Assembly (NCBI GenBank): GCA_045107045.1
Contig: JBGCFR010000030.1
Location: 73,460 to 137,459 of the forward strand
DNA from: Putridiphycobacter sp045107045
Lineage (GTDB): Bacteria > Bacteroidota > Bacteroidia > Flavobacteriales_D > Crocinitomicaceae
Length of the DNA: 64,000 bases
Direction: 5' to 3'
Position numbers and translations under genes: made by a program. The notes under the pieces were generated by a model. The model had not been told where the DNA came from, ran no database searches, and saw only the letters and a program-made list of their open reading frames with translations. Shown here one piece after another: positions 50,711 through 61,300 of the stretch (positions within the stretch are counted from its first letter, which is position 1; every line of letters starts with the position of its first letter).

Positions 50711-53700
50711 ATGAGACATTTTTTATTTTTGATCTTAATTGTCATTTCCTGTAATGGATTTGCTCAACATTTTTCTAGTAATCCGGAAACTTTTTTAAAG
50801 GATGTTGATAAATATATGTCAACCTCAAATAGAGGTAAAACTAAGGAGTTTATAGAAGTGTTTACACCTGTATGGTTGAATGACTTTCCCAGTAATTATA
50901 AAAGTAAGGTGATCTCAACTGCGAATTTAATTGTTGAAAAAAGACTCCAATCATTTCCTGATTTATATGGATATTTATTCTCAGCCTACAATTTTGTTAA
51001 AACCAATCAGCCTAGAGAAAGTTTTAACTCCTGGCATCAAACAATTGATAAGTTATTGGATTCAAAAAAAGTACAATCATTTAAAAAATTCATAGTGACT
51101 TGTTCAGGCATGTTTACAGATGGCACAATTTTTTCTAATTCTCGACACCATTGGATTGTTTCAGGAGGAACTTATCGTTTCGAATTTGAAAAAAATAATC
51201 CTAAAATTTATTTTGATGATATTAGTTTGGCTTGTATGATAATTAATAAAGATCAGGGCCGGAAATCAAATAAATATAGTGATTCGTCAATAGTATATAA
51301 TACATCTGGTGTTTACCAACCATTTATTACTAAGTGGGAAGGACGAGGAGGATTAGTTACATGGGAAAAAACTGGACTAGATGCCAAAAAAAACTTTGCC
51401 GAAATAACGGATTATACAATGTCAATGAAGTCCACAAAAGTAAATTCCGATAGTGCGAAAGTTACAACCGATTTTTACGAAAAACCGCTTTGGGGGTCTT
51501 TTATTGACATGGCTAAATCAAGAGAGGCAAGTGCAGAAGGGTATAATTATCCTCAATTCGTTTCTTTTAGCAAAAAGGTAATTAAAAAGGACATTTTAAA
51601 AGATATTGATTACGTTGGGGGGTTTGCACTGAATGGAGAAAATTTTATTGGGGTAGGATTAGATAATGAGCCTGCTAATCTAATTTTTTTCAAAGATAAT
51701 AAAGCTTTTGTTAAGGCAGCCGCAATGAGGTTTAGTATAAATCAGTCTGGAATTTATGTTGAAAATTGCAGAACAACAATGTATTTAAACGCAAATGATT
51801 CAATTTTTCATCCTGGCTCAATTCTAAAATATGATATAGAATCAATTGAATTATCAAGAGATGTAAAAGGCTTGGCTCAAGCCCCGTTTTCAGATAGTTA
51901 TCATCAATTAGATATGTATGTAGATAAAATTGTCTACAATAAAAACAACAGCATGCTAGACTTAGAATGGAATTTTGGTAACAATAACAAGCTTGCCAGG
52001 TTTGAGTCTAAGGATTATTTCAACGCTGAACTTTATGGAAAATTGCAAGGTTTAAGTCAAACACACCCTCTAGTTGCAGTGTATCAGTATTTTTACAAAT
52101 ACGACAAACAGACTTATCCAATTAATGAAGCAGCAAACTATATGAGGTTGCCCACAGAGCAAATTGTACCAATTCTGTTAGATTTAGCTAATTATGGCTT
52201 TATAACTTATAATAGTATTAATAAAACAATCACTGTTCTACCCAAAACGAAAAATTACATTGATGCCCGAGCTGGTAAAACGGATTATGATGATATTATA
52301 TTTGTTTCAGATTTTAATACAATAACCAAGCAGCCAGCAACAAATACTGATGGATCAGAAAATAAAAATGCAAAAAGATTTAATGCCCGAGCAAATGAAT
52401 TGAATAAACGAAAAACAACTAAAGACAATTTTGGGAGCATTAACTTGTCAACTCTCGATTTAGTTTTACATGAGGTGCAACCAGTAAAATTGTCAGGCAC
52501 TCAAAGAGTTGTTGTGTTTCCAAAAAATGGAGAAATCTTAATGAAGTCAGATAGAGATTTTTCGTTCTCTGGAGCTATTAGTGCTGGTAAAACAGAGATC
52601 TACGTTGATGCTGCAGATTTTAATTATGAAAATTTTAAAATTAATTTAGTTGAAGTAGAAGCAGCGTTATTTAGAGTTAGACCAATCTTTGGAGGAGCAG
52701 ATAAACTTATTCCAATGTTTTCGCACATTTCTAAACTTGAAGGAGAGTTGTTGATTGATAAAATTGATAATAAATCAGGTGACAACAAAAAAGTAACTGA
52801 TTATCCTAAATTGAAAACGGAAAAAAACTCGTATGTATACTATAACAATAAAGACATTTTTAAGGGAACATACGATAGTGCAAGCTTCTATTTTAAGCTA
52901 GATCCTTTTGTTTTTGATAGTCTTGATAATTTCAACGAATATGCAATGTCCTTTACTGGAGAACTAAGATCTTCCGGGATTTTTCCAGTTTTTAAAGAAG
53001 TAATAAAAATCCAAGAAGATTATTCTTTCGGTTTTAAAACCAGTGCGCCAGCTGATGGTTATCGATTTTATGGAAATGACGCAAAATACAAAAACGATAT
53101 TAGATTGAGCAATAAGGGGTTAAGAGGGTCTGGTGAAATCAACTTTTTAACTTCAAATACTGTTAGTAAAGACTTTGTGTTTTTTGCTGATTCAACAATG
53201 GGCATGTCCAACTTTATAAATAAAGCACAAAGTAAATCAGAAGGTTTGGATGTGCCAGATATGATTGCTAATAATGCTTTAGTAACTTACATACCAAAAA
53301 ATAAAGTTCTGAAAACAGAGTCAAAAAAGGAGAGCATGTACCTTTATGACAAGGAGATGGTAATGTCTGGAGTAACAACTTTAACACCAAAAGGGTTAAC
53401 TGGAGCAGGAGTATCGTATTTCGGAAAAGCAGAATTGAAAAGTAATCTAATGGATCTAAATCGCTGGACGATTGATGCAGATACTTCTGATTTTAACTTA
53501 GCTGATATTGATACAATTACTAATAAAGAGGATGTAACCTTTGCTACAAATAATGTGAAAGGACATGTTGATTTTAAGGAGAGAACCGGACGATTTGAAA
53601 GTAATGATGGTGTGTCAATTGTCGATTTTCCTCAAAATCAATACATATGTTATATGGACGTTTTTAATTGGTTGATGGATGATGATATCCTAGATATGGA

Positions 53701-55288
53701 GAAAAAGAAAGACCTATCTATTGAATCAGATTTAGATATCGCTGAATCTAATTTCTTTTCTGTTAATCCAAAACAAGATTCATTGAATTTCCGATCACCT
53801 AAAGCTAGGTTTGATATAAAGTCTAAAATTTTAGATTGTCAGCAGGTGGAATATATTGATGTAGCTGATGCCAGAATAATGCCAGTAGATAAAAAAATAA
53901 TTGTTTACAAAAAAGCAAAAATTGATCCAATGCAAAACGCAACAATTGTAGCTAACTTCATTACAAAATACCACACAATAACAAATGCTTATGTTGAAAT
54001 TAAAGCTCGCCGAAAATATATAGCAAGTGGTGACTATAACTACATAGATTCCAAAGAAAAAGAGCAATTAATACATTTTGATAAGATTTCACTTGATACT
54101 GCATATCAAACAACTGCTCTAGGAAAAATTGATCAAGAAACGAATTTTAAGCTTAGTGAACAATTTGATTTTTACGGAGATGTAAAACTAAAGGCTTCAA
54201 CAAAGTTTATGACGTTTGACGGTGCAACAAGAATAAACCACAATTGCGATCAATTTGCTAAAAATTGGATGAAGTTTAAGGCAGAAATTGATCCTAACAA
54301 AATTCTTATTCCAGTTAACAGTAAAATGCAAGATTTAGATGGAAAGGATATAGCTGTCGGACTAATACTTCGTAATACCAATGACTATGATAGTTTAGGA
54401 GTCTATCCAGCATTTTTGTCATCATTGGAGAACAAAAAAGATAAGATTTTGTTTTCTTCGTCTGGAATATTAACATATAATAACCAGGCTAGTGAGTATA
54501 GAATTGCCAGTAATGAAAAACTAATCAATCGTGCAGAAAAAGGGAATTATATTAGTTTGCACACCAAAAGTTGTTCTATGAAAGGCGATGGGGTTATTGA
54601 TTTAAGTGCTCAAATTCCGGATGTCGATTTGTATACGGTTGGTACACTTGAATATAATGCAGCTGATAAAAAAACAACAATGAATCTATCAGGAAGCATC
54701 AGTCATTTTTATGATGAAAAAGCCATGGAATTCATGTCAACTGCAATTAACCAAACTGATGGTTTAACTGGGATTGACTTTAATAGAACTACTTTGGAGC
54801 AGTCAATAAAAGAATTAATTGATGAAAAAACAGCTGAAAATTATAAATCAGACTATACTATTAAGGGAGAGCTGAAAAAAGTACCTAAACAAATGGCCAA
54901 ACCTGTCTATTTTACAAACCTGCGTTTAGAGTGGGATGAACGAAATAAGTCATTTATTTCGAAGCCAATTACAGGAATTGCAAACTTGTATGATGTGCCA
55001 GTTATGAGGGATTTCACTGTTAAATTTGCCGTGTCGTATTCTGTAATAAATTCTGATAGGGGCGATAAGTTAATGTATATGGTGGATTTACCAGGGGGGA
55101 AATATTTTTACTATCACTTTGAAAGATTAAAAAAAGCATCAAAACTTCAGGTGTTTACAACTGATAAGTTGTTAGAGGCTTATTTACTGGAGCTTAAAGA
55201 AGATAAAAGGAAGCAGAAAAAACTTCAATATGGCTTTAGTAATAAGTCTATCTACATTGCACAGTTCAAAAGTTTATTCGGTGAGTAG
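50711..55288 (+). CDS. Large exported protein (1525 residues) of unknown function
   Basis: Signal peptide RHFLFLILIVISCNGFAQ, then a helical domain to about residue 115. After that the chain is a very long series of short beta segments with mixed strands and turns (for example FEFEKNNPKIYFDDISLAC, GGFALNGENFIGVG, EIYVDAADFNYENFKINL). A short helical stretch lies near 470-510. The segment at about 1040-1160 (FDIKSKILDCQQVEYIDVADARIMPVDKKIIVYKKAKIDP) resembles strands of OstA/LptA-type beta-taco proteins, so a periplasmic bridge or lipid-handling role is possible but unproven. No T9SS tail, no lipobox, no membrane helix. It sits 5 bases after prmA and 77 bases before the 2658-residue protein gene. 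Confidence 0.75.
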   Translation: MRHFLFLILIVISCNGFAQHFSSNPETFLKDVDKYMSTSNRGKTKEFIEVFTPVWLNDFPSNYKSKVISTANLIVEKRLQSFPDLYGYLFSAYNFVKTNQPRESFNSWHQTIDKLLDSKKVQSFKKFIVTCSGMFTDGTIFSNSRHHWIVSGGTYRFEFEKNNPKIYFDDISLACMIINKDQGRKSNKYSDSSIVYNTSGVYQPFITKWEGRGGLVTWEKTGLDAKKNFAEITDYTMSMKSTKVNSDSAKVTTDFYEKPLWGSFIDMAKSREASAEGYNYPQFVSFSKKVIKKDILKDIDYVGGFALNGENFIGVGLDNEPANLIFFKDNKAFVKAAAMRFSINQSGIYVENCRTTMYLNANDSIFHPGSILKYDIESIELSRDVKGLAQAPFSDSYHQLDMYVDKIVYNKNNSMLDLEWNFGNNNKLARFESKDYFNAELYGKLQGLSQTHPLVAVYQYFYKYDKQTYPINEAANYMRLPTEQIVPILLDLANYGFITYNSINKTITVLPKTKNYIDARAGKTDYDDIIFVSDFNTITKQPATNTDGSENKNAKRFNARANELNKRKTTKDNFGSINLSTLDLVLHEVQPVKLSGTQRVVVFPKNGEILMKSDRDFSFSGAISAGKTEIYVDAADFNYENFKINLVEVEAALFRVRPIFGGADKLIPMFSHISKLEGELLIDKIDNKSGDNKKVTDYPKLKTEKNSYVYYNNKDIFKGTYDSASFYFKLDPFVFDSLDNFNEYAMSFTGELRSSGIFPVFKEVIKIQEDYSFGFKTSAPADGYRFYGNDAKYKNDIRLSNKGLRGSGEINFLTSNTVSKDFVFFADSTMGMSNFINKAQSKSEGLDVPDMIANNALVTYIPKNKVLKTESKKESMYLYDKEMVMSGVTTLTPKGLTGAGVSYFGKAELKSNLMDLNRWTIDADTSDFNLADIDTITNKEDVTFATNNVKGHVDFKERTGRFESNDGVSIVDFPQNQYICYMDVFNWLMDDDILDMEKKKDLSIESDLDIAESNFFSVNPKQDSLNFRSPKARFDIKSKILDCQQVEYIDVADARIMPVDKKIIVYKKAKIDPMQNATIVANFITKYHTITNAYVEIKARRKYIASGDYNYIDSKEKEQLIHFDKISLDTAYQTTALGKIDQETNFKLSEQFDFYGDVKLKASTKFMTFDGATRINHNCDQFAKNWMKFKAEIDPNKILIPVNSKMQDLDGKDIAVGLILRNTNDYDSLGVYPAFLSSLENKKDKILFSSSGILTYNNQASEYRIASNEKLINRAEKGNYISLHTKSCSMKGDGVIDLSAQIPDVDLYTVGTLEYNAADKKTTMNLSGSISHFYDEKAMEFMSTAINQTDGLTGIDFNRTTLEQSIKELIDEKTAENYKSDYTIKGELKKVPKQMAKPVYFTNLRLEWDERNKSFISKPITGIANLYDVPVMRDFTVKFAVSYSVINSDRGDKLMYMVDLPGGKYFYYHFERLKKASKLQVFTTDKLLEAYLLELKEDKRKQKKLQYGFSNKSIYIAQFKSLFGE

Positions 55289-55365
55289 TTGAGCGTGAAA
55301 TAATTATTGAACCTTTGTTATTTGAAGTCGTATATATATTATATTGCCCCTAAATATCAATTAAT

Positions 55366-58300
55366 TTGAAGTCATTTTTTAAGAATATTATATATTTAAT
55401 TGTTCTGCTTTTTTTTGCGGGAAATGTCATTAGCCAGACTACTGAGGATATAAAGAAAGAAGCTGATGGTTTTTTTAAGAAAGAACAATTTGTTGAAGCA
55501 ACACCTTTGTATTTGCAGCTTTTAAATGTAGAGCCAAGAAATCATGAGCTAAATTTCAAATATGGTACCTGCTTAATATACAGTGCTCAAGATAAATCGG
55601 AATCTATAAGGTTTTTAAATTTTTCAGTTAAGAATGCTTCTATTGATCCTAGGGCTCATTTTTATCTTGGTAAGGCCTATCACTTAAACTTCCAATTTTC
55701 AAAAGCCTTGACTGCCTATCAAAAATTTAAGCAAGTTGCAAATCAAAATGATCAAATCAAATTTAATGTTGAAGCAAATATTAATGCCTGCCAAAATGGT
55801 AAACAGCTTTTGACAAATATTACGGACATGATTGTTTTGGATAAAGTAGAAGTAAAAAAGCAAGACTTTTATGAGCTTTATAAATTGAACGATATTGGAG
55901 GTTCATTGTTGATTACTGATGAATTTCAAACCAAAATAGATAAAAAATTAGGACACAGACCAATCATTTATTTCCCACAAGATTCGCCTTATATATTCTA
56001 TTCAAGCTATGGTGAGTCAGGGGATTCTGGATTAGATATCTATGTTAAACAAAAGCTACCTAACGGTAAATGGAGCAATGCTGTTAAAGTAGTTGGTGAT
56101 GTTAATACGAATGAGGATGAAGATTATCCTTATTTAAGCCCTGATGGTAAATATTTATACTATTCCTCAAAAGGTCATAATTCTATGGGGGGGTATGATG
56201 TGTTTCGCTCAAAAGTAATAGTCGAGGGTTCTTCTTTTTCTAAACCAGAGAATATGGACTTTGCTGTGTCGTCACCTAATGATGACATACTATATATAGT
56301 AGATAGTTTAGATAGGACTGCATATTTTTCTTCTGCACGTGAAAGCCAAGATGGAAAATTATATGTTTATAAGGTCAGGGTGGAGAAAATACCAATGCAA
56401 TTAGTTGTTTTAAAAGGTTTTTTTTCAAACACAATAGATCCAAGTAATAAAAATGTAGAAATCGAAGTCGCTAATTTTACTACAGGTGCAACTGTTGGAA
56501 AGTATAATTCTACACCAGGAAATGGGAGTGTTTTATTAACAATTCCTAAAAGTGGAAAATATACTTTTGACATGACCGTAAAGGGAAGTGAAATAACGCA
56601 TAGAGCAGAAGTGTCAATACCATACATGAAAGAATTTAGACCACTGAAAATTGATTTAGCACATCAGCTAAAAAATGGGCAAGAGGTCATTATTCTCAAG
56701 ACCTTGTTTGATGATAAATTTGACGACCCTACAGCAATAATGGCAGATGTTTATCAAAGAATATCAAAACTAGACCCTAATTCGAATAGGTATGATCTAG
56801 ATTCTCTAGATAATATGAGAAGTTCAGATGATGTTTTTGTAAGTGTAGGGCTTGATAAATATGCAACTCCACAAGATGTTGAAGAAATTTTAGTAAAAGC
56901 GGTGAATCAAGTAAAAATAGAAAAAGATAATTTAGAAAATAGTTCCTTTTTGTCACATAATATTGCCGTAGTTAAGCAGAGCCAAGCAAACGCTAAGTTA
57001 GAAGAGGCAAAAGTGTTGATTAGTGAAGTGGAAGGAATAGATGACGAAGCGGTAAAGAATAAAAAACTAACAAAAGCATATAAATTAAATGCTGAATCAA
57101 AAGAATTAAATAATGAGGCAAGAAACTTAGTAAATCTTGGACAAAAGATTGAGAATGAAATTAAGGTCAAAGAAAATGAAGAAATAACGTTAAATTCCTC
57201 AATATTAAGTGTAAAAGCTGTTGATCAAAATGACGGTGAAGGGCTTACTCAATTTGTTAAATCTAACTCGGACGCACTTATACTTGCTACAGATAATAAT
57301 AAGACTGATATAATTTCTAGAGTTAAGTCTGAAGGAGCTTCTAAAGCTATTGAACTTAGTGGGATTGAAGAAAAAATTGGAGACTTAAAAGATCGTGAAA
57401 TGACTTTAGACAAGAAAATTTTAGATCTAAAAGAGCAAAAAGTACTAACAAAAAAGAAAAAAGAAGTTGAGGTTATTGAAACTAAAATTCAAAGTGCCGA
57501 AAGTGAACGTGATCTCATCCAAAGCGAAATCACGAAATATAAGGGTAAGTTAGATAGGTTTTCAGATAATGATATGACTTCTATAGCACTAGTAAAAGCA
57601 GTGGAAGAGATTAGATCAGATAAAAATGTAACCCCAGAAAATCAAGAACCAGTTTCAAATACAGAGAAACTTAAAATTAAGTATAGTGTTGATGATCAAG
57701 AGTATTTAACCAGTGTCAAAGAAGCGGAAATTGTCTTTAAAAATAATAGCATCTCTGGAGAATCTATTAATCTCACTGGGCTAAATGAATCAACAGTTTT
57801 GTCTTCAGACTTCAAAAGTTTGTCTGATGTTGAAGAAGGAATATCTAATACAATGACCCAATTAGAAAACTCAGATAATGAGGCTGAAAGGTTAAGATTG
57901 CAAAAAGATTTGGCAAAACTAAATCAAATAAAGGAACAAAAACTTAAAGAAAAGCCTTTGGTATCAAATAATATTTCAATATCAAAACCTGATTTAATTG
58001 AGAATTACAATGAACGGGTGTCTGACATATTAGCTATAAATGATGTAGAGAAGCAAAAAGAAGCTCAAGCTAAGCTAAACAAAGAATTGAAATCTAAGGT
58101 TGAAAAAGCAATCGCTGTAGCTAAAGAAAAAGATAATAAGGATACTGAAATTGCGCAATTAAAAAAAATCCAAACTGAAGTCAATAGAGATTTATCAGAC
58201 TATGAGTCATGGAAAGTAGCCAAGAGTAATCAAGAAAATTTTGCAGATTATACATATCAGGATGCATTAAATGAGGTAAGTCTGAATTATGAATCACGAA

Positions 58301-61300
58301 TAGAAGAAATATATAATAGTTCTGACTCTGATGAATCTAAAACAGAAGAATTAAAGACTCTTAATACTACCGTATTGACAAACGCAAAGGAAAAGCTTCA
58401 AGAGTCAGAAGCGATTTTATCTGAAAACCCTTCAAATGCTCTAGCTGAAAAGGAGAAAAGGCAATTGACTAGGTTAATATCTGAACTTGAAACAAACTTA
58501 GCAATTCCTTTAGTTGAACCTAAAGAAAAATCTAACATTGCAAGCAATGAGGAACCTATTACTGCGAATGATTTGTTGCCAAATTATTCTGAAAACATTA
58601 ATAAAATAGAAAACTCTGGAATTAATGAACTAGATAAAGAGAAGGCGAAATTAAATATAAATGAAAGTTTATTAAAAAAAGTAAATAATGAAGTTAAACT
58701 GATATCTGAAAACTCCGACTCTGAAAAGTCCAATAAAAAGCAATTAGCATACTTAAAAGAATTGAATGAAGAGCTTAGAAACGAAATTGCTTCAAGCAAA
58801 GCTATTATTGAAAAGAAAGTAAAAGAAGCCCCTGAAAATGAAAATAGTGTTGAGTCAATTTTAGCAAATTACACTTCAAAGTCATATGAAATAAATGAGC
58901 TACAATCTGATGCTGAAAAGATAGAAGCAATTGAAAGGTTAAATGATTTGGCGATTGAAGCTGTAGAAAAAGAGATTAAAACGACTAAAATAGCTAATGC
59001 AGCTAATCCTAGAGAAGAATTGCAATATGAAATAGAAAAACTAGAAAATATTAAGAAAGAATTAGAATCTAATAAGTCGAAAGATTATTACGGTGTAGTA
59101 GATTTAAGCACAGATGAAGATCTTGCCACAATTAAAGGTGGAACTAATATTTACGAAATTGAACCAGATTATCAACTGAAACTCGAATCGATTTTTGAAG
59201 ATGCCATTTCTGAAAAAGATCAGGAAAGGAAAAAAATTGAGCTGAATGAAGAAGCTTTAGCTAAAACGAATCAAGAAATTAGAAGAGTTGAAAATGGCTT
59301 AACCTCAGAACCAGACAATAAGAAACAATTAAATAAAAGATTGGAAAGCTTATCAGAAATTAAACTTATTCTAGAAGATAAGATATTCGAAAGCAAATCG
59401 ATAATTGGTGAAGGAGGAGTTATGTTTAATGTCGTAGTTGATGTGGAAGATGTAAACCCAGATTATTTGAGCAGAGTAGAGGGTATTAAAAATCTAAGTG
59501 ATTCAAAAGAAAAGAAAAAAGCCGTTGTTGAATTAAATAGAGAGACCATTGATCAAATTGAACAGAAAATGACTATTCTTGACGAAGATCTTCGAAAAAA
59601 CGGACTTGACAAGAAAAAAATTATTCTTTTTCAAAAGTATGGACAATTAGTTGCAGAAATTGAAGCAAATCCTTCAATTCCAGTCAAGGGATCCATATCT
59701 TCAAGCGCTATTAACACTAATATTACAGAGAATGTTGAATTCCCAGTAATCTACAAAAATGTAGGTATCAATGAAGCGCTACCATCTTATAAAAGTGAGC
59801 TAGATTCGATTAATTCAATTGTGCAACCTCCAGTTGATAATCAAAAGAGTAAAATTTCTCTGTACAACGCATCAATTGAAAACATTGAGCGACAAATTAA
59901 AGAATTGGACACATATAGTAGAATTGATTCTCCTAATAAAGAATATGCGGAGGAAAAGAAGGGTGATCTAATAGAGATAATTGAAGTGCTGAAAAAAGAA
60001 AAAATTGCGAGTGAAGAAAAAATTACTGAATTAACATCACCAATTGAATTTGCTAGTTTATCCGACATAATGCCAGATTACGATACTCGAATGGAAAAAA
60101 TTAATTATGAAAATAATGGTACAATAGATAAATTAGAGAAGACAAACGAATTAAACAAAGTTTTACTATTCGAAATTGACACTAAAATTGAAGAATTGGA
60201 AACTCTTCAAGAAGTAAATGAAAGCCAAACAAGACAAGAAAATATTGAAAAATTAAATGAATTGTCTGTAGCCATAAATCAAGAATTAATTAATACGAGT
60301 AATGTTTTGAAGGTATCGGGTGAAGAGGCAGATATTACTGCAATTAATGAAAACAAGTTTGAACCGCTAAATCCAGATCATTTCGAAGATAACTTGGAAG
60401 TTAACCAACTTAATCTAATTAAGAAAGATGTCAAATTAATAATGAAATTTGAAAAAGACATTTCTCGACTAACAAGAAAAAAAGCTAGGCTAACTGGCGG
60501 GGATGCAAATAAAGTACAAAAAGAAATTGATAAAACGATACAGAAACAAAGTACATTACATAATAGACTTATTTCAGATTTGGAGGTTGTAATTGATGAG
60601 AAACTGTGGGTTGAATTGTCAGAAGCTAAAGAAAGTGCCATCTTAATTAAAGGTGCAAACATGAAAAGTGATGACATTAGAAATGCAGAAGAGGGCATTA
60701 TTATTTCTGAAGCTAAAATAGAGCGAGCAAAAGCTTATCGAAAAGAAGCATCTGAACTAAAAAATCAAGTTGTCTCTAATAAAATACTTTTAAAAGCTGC
60801 TCAACTTGAATATGAGGCACAACAATTATTAGTAAAATCTAATCTAACTCTAAAAACAGCTGCCATTGTTTCTGAATTAACCAATACGGCACCAGTTATT
60901 ATTGATGTACCAACAATAAAAAAAGACAGAGTTTCCGAAGAGTTATTTAAGCTGGCAGATGAAATTGATGGGCAAGCTGATATTGCTGAAGCTAAAGTAA
61001 TGGCTCTTGCTGATTCTGTATTAAGATCTAAAAAGAAATATAGAGAAGCTATTGTTGTTGAGATGGAACAAACTAAACAAGAGGAAGCTAATTTAAGATT
61101 AAAGGCTGATGCATTAAGATTTAAAGCAGGAGAAGTAGAAGACCAAGAATTAGAATTTATTTCGGCAAAGCCTTCAGGGAATGGTAAAGATATTCCTAAA
61201 ACTGATCAAATTGTTGCTTTAAAGTCGCCTACTTATAGTAAGTATTTTAGTGAAATTACATTGGGGAATGAAAGCCTTGAAAAAGCGAATAAGATTAATG

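Noticed and set aside
57950..60400. DNA-level tandem repeat in the giant gene
   Set aside because: The units are similar only at the protein level and have diverged strongly in DNA, so this is not a simple DNA repeat or an assembly collapse.
60378..60698. Open frame of 106 codons antisense to the giant gene, with hydrophobic segments
   Set aside because: The complement of lysine- and glutamate-rich helical repeats gives Phe/Ser/Leu-rich text that imitates membrane segments. No independent support.
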